The notes below the pieces were generated by a model. That model did not search any database and had not been told where the DNA came from. It saw only the letters and a list, made by a program, of their open reading frames with translations. 64,000 nucleotides of DNA from Streptomyces sp. CA-210063 (GTDB lineage Bacteria; Actinomycetota; Actinomycetes; Streptomycetales; Streptomycetaceae): contig NZ_CP102512.1 of NCBI RefSeq assembly GCF_024612015.1, forward strand, positions 7,254,001 through 7,318,000. The letters run 5' to 3'. Shown here piece by piece: positions 35,897 through 43,816 of this stretch. The first letter of the stretch is position 1; each line of letters starts with the position of its first letter. Both the position numbers and the translations under genes were made by a program.

Positions 35897-36799
35897 CTAC
35901 GCGTACTCCGCCAACACCTCCCCCACAGCCCGCCGCCCCACCTCCGCCAGCACATGCCCCTTGTCGCGGTAGTAGTGCTCGGCGACGATCCCGAAGCACA
36001 GGGCCCAGCCCCGCCCCCGCGCCCAGGTCGCGTCGTCGACGTCGGCGGTCTCGCGGAACGCGGTGCGGGTCTCGGCTGTGAAGAGGGTCCAGGCTGGCAG
36101 CAGGTCGCAGGAGGGGTCGCCGATGCCCAGGCCGCCGAAGTCGATGACGGCGGTGAGCCGGCCGGCGGTGGTGAGGAGGTTGCCGGGGAGGAGGTCGGCG
36201 TGGACCCAGACGGGGGCGCCGGTCCACTGGGGGAGGCGGAGGGTCTCCTCCCAGACGGCGGTGGCGAGCGCCCCGTCCACCGAGCCGTCCGCGCCCAGCC
36301 CACGGATCGCGTCCCGGACCTCGTCGTCGTTCGCACTCACCGGGCCGCCACGGAAGGACACCGGCCCGCCGGTCGCGTCCACCTTCCGCAGCGCCGCCAC
36401 GAAGCGGCCCAACTCCTCGGCCGCGCAGCCGGGATCGGCGACCGGCGCGTCGTACGCGTTCTCGCCGTCCAGCCAGCGCAGCACCGACCACGGCAGCCCG
36501 TACCCCTCACCGGGCCGCCCCTTGCCGAGCGGTTCCGGTACGGCGAGCGGCAGGTGCGGGGCCAGCAGCGGCAGCCAGCGGTGTTCCCTGTCGGCCTGGT
36601 GGGCGCCGTCGGGCTTCCGGGGGAGTCGTACCACCATGTCGTCCCCCAGGCGGTACATGACGTTGTCCGTCCCGGCGGCGGGCGCCGGGGCGAGCGGCAG
36701 CCCGGCCCACTCGGGGAACTGCGCGGCGATCAGCCGCCGGACCAGCGCCTCGTCGATGTCGAACTCGTCGGCGTGCAGCTTCCCTTGGAAGGACGACAT
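35897..36799 (-). CDS. Aminoglycoside phosphotransferase-fold kinase (APH family)
   Basis: A 300-aa protein with kinase-like fold: nucleotide-loop region NVMYRLGDDMVVRLPRK, catalytic loop VHADLLPGN (HxDxxxxN) and metal-binding VIDFGGLGIGD. Chromosomal members phosphorylate varied small molecules, and resistance cannot be inferred. CGGAG precedes the ATG. Not obviously in an operon. Confidence 0.88.
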   Translation of the reverse strand: MSSFQGKLHADEFDIDEALVRRLIAAQFPEWAGLPLAPAPAAGTDNVMYRLGDDMVVRLPRKPDGAHQADREHRWLPLLAPHLPLAVPEPLGKGRPGEGYGLPWSVLRWLDGENAYDAPVADPGCAAEELGRFVAALRKVDATGGPVSFRGGPVSANDDEVRDAIRGLGADGSVDGALATAVWEETLRLPQWTGAPVWVHADLLPGNLLTTAGRLTAVIDFGGLGIGDPSCDLLPAWTLFTAETRTAFRETADVDDATWARGRGWALCFGIVAEHYYRDKGHVLAEVGRRAVGEVLAEYA

Positions 36800-36928
36800 G
36801 GGTCTCCGTGAATTCCGTGGCCGGGGGACAGCCGTGGAGCGTAGCCACGACCGCGCCCCCACAGCCACGGAATTACGGCCGGAGGCCGACGCGGTGACGG
36901 ATCGTCATCCCAAGGCGGTGACGAACCG

Positions 36929-38572
36929 TCAGCCCACCGACACCGCACTCCACGCCGCCGCCACCGCGCTGTACTCCGTGCTCTCCGCCCCGTACAGATC
37001 CCGCGCCGCGTTCAGCGTCGCCGTACGCGCCGCCGCGTAGTTCGTCGACGAGGTCATGTACACCGTCAGCGCCCGGTACCAGATCGCGCCCAGCTTGTCC
37101 TTGCCGATGCCGGTGACCGTCGAGCCGTCGCAGGTGGTGCTGGAGTGCTCCACGCCGCCGATGGTCTTCGTGCCGCTGCCCTCGGCGAGGAGGTACGCGA
37201 AGTGGTTGGCGACGCCGGAGGAGTAGTGGACGTCCAGGTTCCCCACCGACGAGCTCCAGCAGTCCGCCGAGGAGCCGTCCTTCGAAGGCTGGTCCATGAA
37301 CCTGAGCGCCGGTTCGCCGAAGCCCGAGCGGACGATCTTCTCGCCGACGAGCCAGTCACCGGGGTCGGAGGCGTTGCCCGCGTAGAACTCGACCAGCGTG
37401 CCGAAGATGTCGGACGTGGCCTCGTTGAGGCCGCCGGGCTCACCCGAGTACGTCAGGTCGGCCGTCGCGGAGGTGACGCCGTGGGTCATCTCGTGGCCGG
37501 CCACGTCCAGCGAGACGAGCGGGCCGAGCAGGTTCCCGTCACCGTCGCCGTACGTCATGCAGAAGCAACTGTCGTCCCAGAAGGCGTTGTTGTAGGCGTT
37601 GCCGTAGTGGACGCGGTTGTACGAGCCCCGGCCGTCGTTCGCGATGCCGTTCCGGCTGTGGACGTTCTTGTAGTAGTCCCAGGTGGTGTCGGTGCCGTAC
37701 TGGGCGTCGACGGCCGCGGTGGCGCGGTCCGCGGTCGTGCCCGTGCCCCAGTGGTTGTCGGCGTCCGTGAAGAGCGTCGCGGGGGCGCGACGGACGCAGA
37801 TGCCGAGGAGGCAGAGGTCGGTCTGGTTCGCGGCGTCACCGGTGTACGTGTTGCCGCGCGTGGGATCTTTGAGCTGGTACGTCGCCCCGGAGAGCGTCGT
37901 CTCCAACGGGACCGTGCCGCCGTAGAGCGACCGGCCGTCGCCCGTCGCCGTCTCCAGCGCGTCCCAGGCGTCGATCTGCCTGCCGGTGGCGGCGTCGGTG
38001 ACGACCGTACGGGCGACCGGGTTGCCGGCCTCGTCCTGCGCCAGCGCATCCGTCTGCCAGGCCAGCTTCGGGGCGCCGTGCAGGGCGTCGACGACCAGCC
38101 GCGGCTTGGACGTCAGCTTGCGGAGCGTCTCGCCGACGTTCGCGGCGCGCAGCGCGGCGGCGGCGATGTCGGCGGCCTTGGGCGCCTTCACGGTGGGGGT
38201 TACGGTGGGGACGGTGATCTCGTGGATCGTCGCCCGGTTCGCGCTCCGGTACTCGCCGCCGGGAGTGAGATGGACGACGAAGTCGCCGCCCAGTACCGGC
38301 AGTTGACGGTACGTCCGGTCGTAGCGGACGTGCTGTGCGCCGTCCGCGTCCACGATCACGTCTCGTACGGTGGTGTCCTGGGCGGAGGTGAGCCCCAGGC
38401 TCGCCGCGCGGTCCCGCAGGACGTCGGCGGCGTTGGCGATCGCCGTGCTCCGGGTCGGTCTGTCGGCGGCCCCGGCGGTGGGGGTGAGCGTCGCCGCCAG
38501 CAGCGCGGCGGCCACGACGGCGGTACCGGTGGTGGCGAGGTGCGGGCGTCGGAGGTGCCGTATTCGGCTCAT
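36929..38572 (-). CDS. Secreted M4 (thermolysin-like) metalloprotease
   Basis: A 547-aa preproenzyme: signal peptide to about residue 35 (ending AGAADRP), FTP/PepSY-type propeptide (about 40-215), then the catalytic domain with zinc motif HEMTH (His360, Glu361, His364) and third ligand Glu384 in GGLNEATSD. The later DVHYSSGVANHFAYLL carries the substrate-binding His region. It is an extracellular neutral protease. GGGAGA precedes the ATG. It is divergent from the gamma-glutamylcyclotransferase-fold gene. Confidence 0.95.
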   Translation of the reverse strand: MSRIRHLRRPHLATTGTAVVAAALLAATLTPTAGAADRPTRSTAIANAADVLRDRAASLGLTSAQDTTVRDVIVDADGAQHVRYDRTYRQLPVLGGDFVVHLTPGGEYRSANRATIHEITVPTVTPTVKAPKAADIAAAALRAANVGETLRKLTSKPRLVVDALHGAPKLAWQTDALAQDEAGNPVARTVVTDAATGRQIDAWDALETATGDGRSLYGGTVPLETTLSGATYQLKDPTRGNTYTGDAANQTDLCLLGICVRRAPATLFTDADNHWGTGTTADRATAAVDAQYGTDTTWDYYKNVHSRNGIANDGRGSYNRVHYGNAYNNAFWDDSCFCMTYGDGDGNLLGPLVSLDVAGHEMTHGVTSATADLTYSGEPGGLNEATSDIFGTLVEFYAGNASDPGDWLVGEKIVRSGFGEPALRFMDQPSKDGSSADCWSSSVGNLDVHYSSGVANHFAYLLAEGSGTKTIGGVEHSSTTCDGSTVTGIGKDKLGAIWYRALTVYMTSSTNYAAARTATLNAARDLYGAESTEYSAVAAAWSAVSVG

Positions 38573-38781
38573 CTGTCTCCCAGAGACGGTGGGGTGGGGG
38601 GACTGAGTGGGGGGTGGGGGACTGACCACTGGTGTCGCACGATTTAAGTGGGCATGACAGATGCGCGTCCAGAGCGCCGGTGGTGGGATGTGTGAGGGGT
38701 GAGAATCGTTTCTGCAAAGGCCCGCGCACGGCACACTCAGCCGCGTCCGAACAGTCGGACGAACAGTTGGAGAGGAGAACG

Positions 38782-39228
38782 GTGCTCCCCTTCTTCGTCT
38801 ACGGCACCCTCCGCCCCGGCGAGCACAACCACGACCTCTTCCTCCGCGGCCGCACCCGCGCCGAGGAACCCGCCCGGATGCGCGGCCTGGTCCTGTACCA
38901 CGGCCCGGGGTACCCGTACGCCGTGGAGGAGACCGGCGGGGGCGGTGGGCGCGGCGCCACGGTGAGCGGCGAACTCGTCACCGCCCGGCCCGAGGCCTAC
39001 GACGAACTCCTGCGTGACCTCGACCGGTTGGAGGACTACACGCCGGGCGACCCCACGAACCTGTACGAGCGGGTGGAACGGGCGGCGACGCTCGACGACG
39101 GCACGGCCGTGCGGGCCTGGGTGTACGTCGCCGCCCCGGCCGTCGCCGCGGGGCTGCGGGGCCGGGGGAAGCGGATCGAGGGTGGGGACTGGTGCGGGCG
39201 CCGCGACCGGGGGCTGCCGTGCGCCTAA
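38782..39228 (+). CDS. Gamma-glutamylcyclotransferase (AIG2)-like protein
   Basis: A 148-aa protein with the family start FFVYGTLRPGEHNH (YGTLR substrate loop), GYPYAVEE and the catalytic-type Glu in VSGELV. It is likely to release 5-oxoproline from gamma-glutamyl compounds, but substrates vary. GGAGAGGAG precedes the GTG. The stop codon TAA lies inside the CTAA that flanks the IS5-family element, so insertion spared the protein but replaced its downstream sequence. Confidence 0.88.
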   Translation: MLPFFVYGTLRPGEHNHDLFLRGRTRAEEPARMRGLVLYHGPGYPYAVEETGGGGGRGATVSGELVTARPEAYDELLRDLDRLEDYTPGDPTNLYERVERAATLDDGTAVRAWVYVAAPAVAAGLRGRGKRIEGGDWCGRRDRGLPCA

Positions 39229-39232
39229 GACG

Positions 39233-39247
39233 TCGTTTCTTTTGGTG
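39233..39247 (+). repeat. Left inverted repeat of IS5-family element
   Basis: TCGTTTCTTTTGGTG, identical in reverse complement to 40608-40622. It lies 33 bp before the passenger start. Confidence 0.85.
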
Positions 39248-39279
39248 GTTCTCGGGTCGAGCTGTGCAGGGATACTGCT

Positions 39280-39762
39280 GTGGTGTTGTTGACGTGGATC
39301 GCTGAGGTGGCGGACGAGCCTTTGGTGCTGGAGCCGGCTGACCGGCGGGTGGAGTGGGAGACCAACACCTGGTCGCTGGGTGCGGCTGACGAGGACAGGA
39401 GTTCGTTGTCCGTCGCCGAGGTGGTGGCTGCCTTCGAGCGGACTGCTGTTGCCATCCGGGAACGCATTCGCGATCTGGGCTTCTCTGGGGTAGCGACGTT
39501 CTACGTGTGGCACGACAAACAGGCAGGACAGCTCCGGTGCTCGACCGGTTCTGTGCCCCCGGATGCGTTGCCGTTCAGCGGTACCTATGTGGCTTCCGAC
39601 GACCTCGGTCCGGTCGTCGAGGGATTTCTGGCCGACAGCGAGCCGGGCTTCATCGCCTGGTCGGGCCTGGACGACGCGCAGAGCCTCTCGGAGAAGACCG
39701 AGACCGAGCCGGACATCAGGCCCTTCGGTGTCTGGGTCAGCAGGGTCGGAGCCTCACGCTGA
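39280..39762 (+). CDS. Passenger protein of unknown function inside IS element
   Basis: A 160-aa soluble acidic protein. The start is GTG at 39280 (or 39283) with AGGGA upstream. I recognise no domain. Notable segments are a predicted helix VAEVVAAFERTAVAIRERIR, then VATFYVWHDKQAGQLRCS and a C-terminal FGVWVSRVG. There are no signal peptide or membrane segments and no transposase motifs. It lies between the terminal repeats, and its stop overlaps the transposase stop tail to tail by nine bases (39754-39762). Its codon use and GC are less extreme than the flanking genes. Confidence 0.75.
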   Translation: MVLLTWIAEVADEPLVLEPADRRVEWETNTWSLGAADEDRSSLSVAEVVAAFERTAVAIRERIRDLGFSGVATFYVWHDKQAGQLRCSTGSVPPDALPFSGTYVASDDLGPVVEGFLADSEPGFIAWSGLDDAQSLSEKTETEPDIRPFGVWVSRVGASR

Positions 39763-40586
39763 CTGGTTATGCCCGTCCACACGGACGAGTCGGCGGTGAC
39801 AGATGAGGGCTGCGGCTATGCCGGCGAAGGCGAGGAAATGTTCTGCCTTGCGCTCGTAGCGGCGGTGGAGCCGGCGGCAGCCGGCGAGCCAGGAAACGGT
39901 CCTCTCGACAACCCATCGGTGGCGGCCGAGCCGCTGTGAGGACTCGATCCCTTTGCGGGCTATGCGGTGGCGGATGCCTCGCTTGCGGAGCCATCGGCGC
40001 AGGTGGTCATAGTCGTAGCCCTTGTCTGCGTGCAGCTTCGCCGGGCGGCGGCGACGGGGTCCGCGGGGAGAACGAATGGGCGGGATGCCACGCACGAGCG
40101 GCTGAAGGCCCTGGCTGTCGTGCATGTTGGCAGCCGAGATGCCCAGCGACAGTGGGAGTCCGTTCCGGTCCGTGATCAGGTGGATTTTCGATCCCAGCTT
40201 GCCGCGGTCGGTCGGATTCGGTCCGGTCAGTGGCCCCCTTTTGCTGCCCGGAAGCTGACGGAGTCGATCGCGCACCGCGACCAGTCGATCTCGCCGCGGG
40301 CGCCGAGTTCGTCGAGGACGACGCGGTGGAGCCTTGCCCAGACGCGGGCCCGGCCCCACTGAGCGAACCGTCGGTAGGCCGTCTGCCAACTCGGACCGAA
40401 CACCGGTGGGAGTTGCCGCCAGGTACAGCCCGAGGTGGCCACGAAGATGATCGCGGCCAGGGTCTCGCGATCACCGGCCCGCCGCCGGCCCCCACCCTGC
40501 GGACGTACCACCTCCGTTGGCGGCACCACCCGCCGAAACAGCACCCACAACTCGTCCGGTACCAGACGCTCAACCAAATCCGTCAT
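39754..40586 (-). CDS. IS5-family transposase, two frames joined by probable -1 frameshift
   Basis: The first frame (40586 to 40227, 119 aa) has the N-terminal part of the IS5-family transposase fold (LVPDELWVLFRRVVPP, SGCTWRQLPPVFGPSWQTAYRRF, IDWSRCAIDSV). The second frame continues to 39754 with DDE-type catalytic sequence (KIHLITDRNGLPLSLGISAAN, HADKGYDYDHLRRWL, RWVVERTVSWLAGCRRLHRRYE). A run reading AAAAGGGGG on the coding strand (40234-40242) is in place for a -1 slip before the first-frame stop. The fusion would be about 277 aa. Both halves look intact. Confidence 0.88.
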
Positions 40587-40607
40587 GCACGGTTCAACGA
40601 ACGATCA

Positions 40608-40622
40608 CACCAAAAGAAACGA
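40608..40622 (-). repeat. Right inverted repeat of IS5-family element
   Basis: CACCAAAAGAAACGA, reverse complement of the left repeat. It lies 22 bp upstream of the transposase start and is followed by TGC and then CTAA. Confidence 0.85.
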
Positions 40623-40660
40623 TGCCTAAGAGTTCGGGTGGCTGAGTGCGTCCGGCGGGT

Positions 40661-40730
40661 GCGGGTGGTTTGTGGCTGGTCGCGCCCACGCGGCGGAGCC
40701 GCATATCGACTCAGCCCCGCGCCCCTTTAG
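40661..40730. repeat. Dispersed repeat, subtype with CGGAGCCGCATATCGA
   Basis: It contains GGCTGGTCGCGCCCACGCGG, then CGGAGCCGCATATCGA and a GCCCCGCGCCCCTT end. The reverse complement of the same layout occurs at 48625-48694. It sits just beyond the alpha-galactosidase stop. Confidence 0.75.
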
Positions 40731-43000
40731 GGCGCGGCTGTTGTGAGCCGTAGCAAGAGGACCGAGGGGGCTTCGGGCATGCTCACTCGGAGCCCTGAGC
40801 CGTCCCACTCCGCAGTCGCCTTCGTCGCCCTCGGATGAAGGATCTCCACCCGCACACTTCCCCCGTCCGCGCCATGCTGATCCGCCAAGTGCGGGAGCGC
40901 GAAGGACCGTTCGGTGGCTCCGGCCCGGCGCCACACCGTCACGTACACCGGACCCGTGCCCGCGACCGGCGGTCGCAGACCCAGCGCGATCCAGTCGTCC
41001 GTCCAACCCGGAAGACCGAGGGGCCAGAAGGGCAGGGCGGTGCGCAGGTCGGCGCGGATGGATTTGTAGGTCGTCAACGCGTCCTGGACCAGATCGAGTT
41101 GATGAGGCGTCATTCTGTCCAGATGGCCGGACAGATGGATGCGGCCCAGCAGCGCGGAGCCCAGGGTGAAGGCGATCTCCGCATCCGTGCAGGTCGGTTG
41201 CGGGTAGGCCCATACGGCGCCCTGTTCCGGGGGTACGGCGGTGGGGGCGGACGCGGCGATGGGTGGGTAGCGCAGGGGGTCCTGCTGGTCGGAGGTGGAC
41301 TGGAGCTGGGCCACGGCCAGGGAGGCGCCGTCCATGCGCATGCCGCCGGAGGCGCAGTTCTCGACGACGAGGCCGGGGTGGCGGTCCAGGACCGAGGACA
41401 GCCAGGACAGCCAGGCCCGGGAGTGGGCGAGGTGGCCCGGCGCCGAGGTGGTGATGTTGTAGTCGAGTTTCAGATAGCCGACGCCCCACTCGCCGACGAT
41501 GCGGTCGACCGTCTCGTCGAGGTGGGCCCGGGCCGCCGGGTGGGTCAGGTCGAGCTGGTGGCGGCCCTGTTCGGTGACCCGCGTGCCGTCCCCGTGGCGG
41601 AGGAAGGCCTCGGCGGGCAGCTCCTCGGCGAGCGGGCTGCGCACCCCGATGACCTCCGGCTCCAGCCACAGCCCCGGCACCATCCCGCGCTCCCGGATCC
41701 GGTCGAGCACGACCCGGATGCCCTCGACGCCCCCACCGGGCCCACCACCGGGGAAGCGCCGCGCCGACGGCAGCCAGGCGCCGACACTCTCCCACCAGCC
41801 TCCCGGCGAATCGACGTTCTCCACCTCGCCGCTCCCGACGTGTTCCCCGTCGTCACGACTCCCGACGTGTTCCCCGTCGCCACCACTCCCGCCGTACTCC
41901 CCGTCGTCGTACCACCCCGCGTCCACGCAGAAGTACTCCGCGCCCGCCTCCGCCGCCGTGTCGATCAGCGGCAGCAGCTTCTCGGTGGTCGGGTCGCCCA
42001 TGAGGGTGTTCATGTAGTCGTTGAAGATCACCGGCAGTTGGTGGTGGTCCGGGTGCGGGCGGCGTACGGCCCGGCGGTAGGAGGTCAGCGCGGCCAGGGC
42101 CCCGTCGAAGCAGGTGCCGAGGGCGAGGGCGGCCCACTCGGTCGTGAACTCCCCGCCCGGCGCGAGGACTTCGCGCCACTGGTGTGTGTCGTGCGTCGGG
42201 CCGCCGAGCGCGAGGTACGTCCGGCCCGCCGACGCGCCGGCCTCCCAGACCCAGCTCGACGCCGACTCGATCTGCCACAGCCAGCTGCGCGCGTCCGTAC
42301 GGTGCAGGAGCGCGCCCATCGCGAGGTGCCCGTCGGTGGGCCAACTGCCCTGCCCGGCAAGGCGTGCCGCCGCGTGTCCGGTGCCCCCGTGCACCGTGTG
42401 GTTGATGTCGGGCACGGAGTCCCGCAGCGGCTCGGCGTACCAACGGCACTCCGCGAGCCAGTCGTTGCGCGCCCGGAACACCGACAGCTCGTCGGGGGAG
42501 GGGAGTCCGCCGAGGAGCAGACTGCCGACGGAACGTACGGTGACCGTCTCGGTGCCGTCGTTGCGCAGCCGGACCCGGGAGCGCAGGACGGGGACGCCGT
42601 CCGGTGAGGCGTACTCGACGAAGGCGGTCAACCCGCTCACGGGATCGTGGAGTTCGAAGGTCAGCCGGTGCCAGCCCGTGCCGTCGCCCAAGCCGTGGGT
42701 GGCGCCGCACGTGGAGTGGTGCGCGCGGTATCTCAGGCGGCCGCCGATCGCCGTGCCGGTGAAACGCGGCCTCGCCCAGCCCGTGCCGTCGCCGAGCAGG
42801 ACCAGGTCGACCAGGGGCAGCGAGGCGTCGTTCTTGGCGTCCTCGGGGCCCGGTTCCGGTTCACCGGGGCGCCGGACGCGCAGCAGCCGGGGGGTGTCGC
42901 CGCTCAGGTCGAAGTCGGCGGTCAGCGCGGAGTGGCCCCAGCGGTACGAGAGGCTCCATGGGAACGAGTCGGTCCACTCGTGGCTGTCGTGCTGCGGCAT
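40727..43000 (-). CDS. GH36 alpha-galactosidase
   Basis: A 757-aa glycosidase with an N-terminal beta-supersandwich (to about residue 330), catalytic barrel and C-terminal sheet. Catalytic nucleophile Asp513 lies in YLKLDYN and acid/base Asp571 in STSDQQD, with CASGGMRMD between. It hydrolyses alpha-galactosides of the raffinose or melibiose type. No signal peptide is seen. A roughly 35-aa Gly/Glu/Asp-rich insert (DDGEHVGS repeats) comes from a 27-bp tandem repeat at 41832-41912. The ATG at 43000 has a G-rich ribosome site. Confidence 0.93.
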   Translation of the reverse strand: MPQHDSHEWTDSFPWSLSYRWGHSALTADFDLSGDTPRLLRVRRPGEPEPGPEDAKNDASLPLVDLVLLGDGTGWARPRFTGTAIGGRLRYRAHHSTCGATHGLGDGTGWHRLTFELHDPVSGLTAFVEYASPDGVPVLRSRVRLRNDGTETVTVRSVGSLLLGGLPSPDELSVFRARNDWLAECRWYAEPLRDSVPDINHTVHGGTGHAAARLAGQGSWPTDGHLAMGALLHRTDARSWLWQIESASSWVWEAGASAGRTYLALGGPTHDTHQWREVLAPGGEFTTEWAALALGTCFDGALAALTSYRRAVRRPHPDHHQLPVIFNDYMNTLMGDPTTEKLLPLIDTAAEAGAEYFCVDAGWYDDGEYGGSGGDGEHVGSRDDGEHVGSGEVENVDSPGGWWESVGAWLPSARRFPGGGPGGGVEGIRVVLDRIRERGMVPGLWLEPEVIGVRSPLAEELPAEAFLRHGDGTRVTEQGRHQLDLTHPAARAHLDETVDRIVGEWGVGYLKLDYNITTSAPGHLAHSRAWLSWLSSVLDRHPGLVVENCASGGMRMDGASLAVAQLQSTSDQQDPLRYPPIAASAPTAVPPEQGAVWAYPQPTCTDAEIAFTLGSALLGRIHLSGHLDRMTPHQLDLVQDALTTYKSIRADLRTALPFWPLGLPGWTDDWIALGLRPPVAGTGPVYVTVWRRAGATERSFALPHLADQHGADGGSVRVEILHPRATKATAEWDGSGLRVSMPEAPSVLLLRLTTAAP
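41832..41912 (-). repeat. 27-bp in-frame tandem repeat in alpha-galactosidase
   Basis: Three copies start at 41832, 41859 and 41886 (core CTCCCGACGTGTTCCCCGTC) and encode DDGEHVGS-like nonapeptides inserted between the first barrel strands. Confidence 0.9.
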
Positions 43001-43216
43001 GCGATCCCCCCGGGTCGGCTGAACTCCCAAGTGTTCACGGCTGGCTGTGCGTCCGCTGTCCCCATCCTCTGTCAAGCGTCGGTATGCCACACGAGATCTA
43101 CGTATCCAAAAGCATGAATGTTCAAGCAGGTCGGGTACTGATGTTGATCACACCAGCTCTGACAGCACCATCGGCGCCACCCGGCACCATCAGCCCCATG
43201 AGCACGAGGAGCCCCC

Positions 43217-43684
43217 ATGAATGCCGTAGCTCTGAGCGAGACCGTCCTGGAGAACGCCCGTCCCGAAGTCGCCGAGTGGCTCGCCGAGTACGTGGTGCGC
43301 CATGGCGGCTTCGTCGGATCCGTCCATCTCTCCGAGCCCGCCGAGGACGGCGAGATCGTCCTCGTGGCCGCGTACAACCTGCCGCCGGGCGTGGTGAACG
43401 GCGCCGCCGTCGTCGTCATAGGCAAGGGCATGGCCGGGGTCACCGCCGAGCGCCGGGCGCCGATCGGCATCAGCGACCTGCAGACCGACACCTCGGGCGT
43501 CGCCCGTCCGCCGGCCCGCGCCTCGCACGCCAAGGGCTCGGTCACGCTGCCCGTCTTCGCGCCGGACGACCCCGAGAAGCTCGTCGCCGTGGTCGGCCTG
43601 GGCTTCGCGGAGCACCGCGAGTTCACGGACGAGGAGATCGCGAAGTTCGGCGAGGACGCGGCGACCGTGCTGACCGTGGCCTGA
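43217..43684 (+). CDS. GAF-domain protein
   Basis: A 155-aa single-domain protein with a GAF-like pattern: GGFVGSVHLSEPAEDGEIVLVAAYNLPP, an IGKGMAGVTAERR turn, ISDLQTDTSG and VTLPVFAPDD, then VGLGFAEHREFTDEE. It is probably a small-ligand or redox sensor; no effector domain is attached. GAGGAG precedes the ATG. It is convergent with nasA. Confidence 0.8.
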   Translation: MNAVALSETVLENARPEVAEWLAEYVVRHGGFVGSVHLSEPAEDGEIVLVAAYNLPPGVVNGAAVVVIGKGMAGVTAERRAPIGISDLQTDTSGVARPPARASHAKGSVTLPVFAPDDPEKLVAVVGLGFAEHREFTDEEIAKFGEDAATVLTVA

Positions 43685-43762
43685 GCCGACGGACCGCCTG
43701 GGCCGACCGGAGCGCCTGGGTCGACCGGGTCCCTTGTTCCGACCAGATCCCCCGGTCCGGTT

Positions 43763-43784
43763 CCGAGCCCGCCCCCGGGCTCGG
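43763..43784. terminator. Bidirectional terminator between GAF gene and nasA
   Basis: CCGAGCCCG (43763-43771) pairs with CGGGCTCGG (43776-43784) across CCCC, in the 132-bp gap between the convergent stops. Confidence 0.7.
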
Positions 43785-43816
43785 GCTCGGACAGGTCCGC
43801 CTTCCCGGTCCCGCCC

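Larger units (their letters stand above)
39229..40625. mobile_element. IS5-family insertion element carrying a passenger gene
   Basis: The element is bounded by inverted repeats TCGTTTCTTTTGGTG at 39233-39247 and its exact complement at 40608-40622. CTAA (39225-39228 and 40626-40629, within the longer CCTAAG) flanks both ends and fits the YTAR target duplication of IS5-type elements. At about 1397 bp it is some 500 bp longer than a typical member. It contains a two-frame transposase (minus) and an unrelated 160-aa gene (plus). Confidence 0.85.

Noticed and set aside
35897..36799. An antibiotic-resistance call for the APH-fold kinase
   Set aside because: The fold covers many small-molecule kinases, and nothing in the context points to drug modification.
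38632..38781. A longer N-terminus for the gamma-glutamylcyclotransferase-like gene
   Set aside because: The fold starts exactly at FFVYGTLR, and GGAGAGGAG stands before the GTG at 38782. The upstream codons look non-coding.
43072..43626. A minus-strand open frame opposite the GAF-domain gene
   Set aside because: The plus strand has a strong ribosome site and a coherent GAF-like fold; the antisense product resembles nothing.
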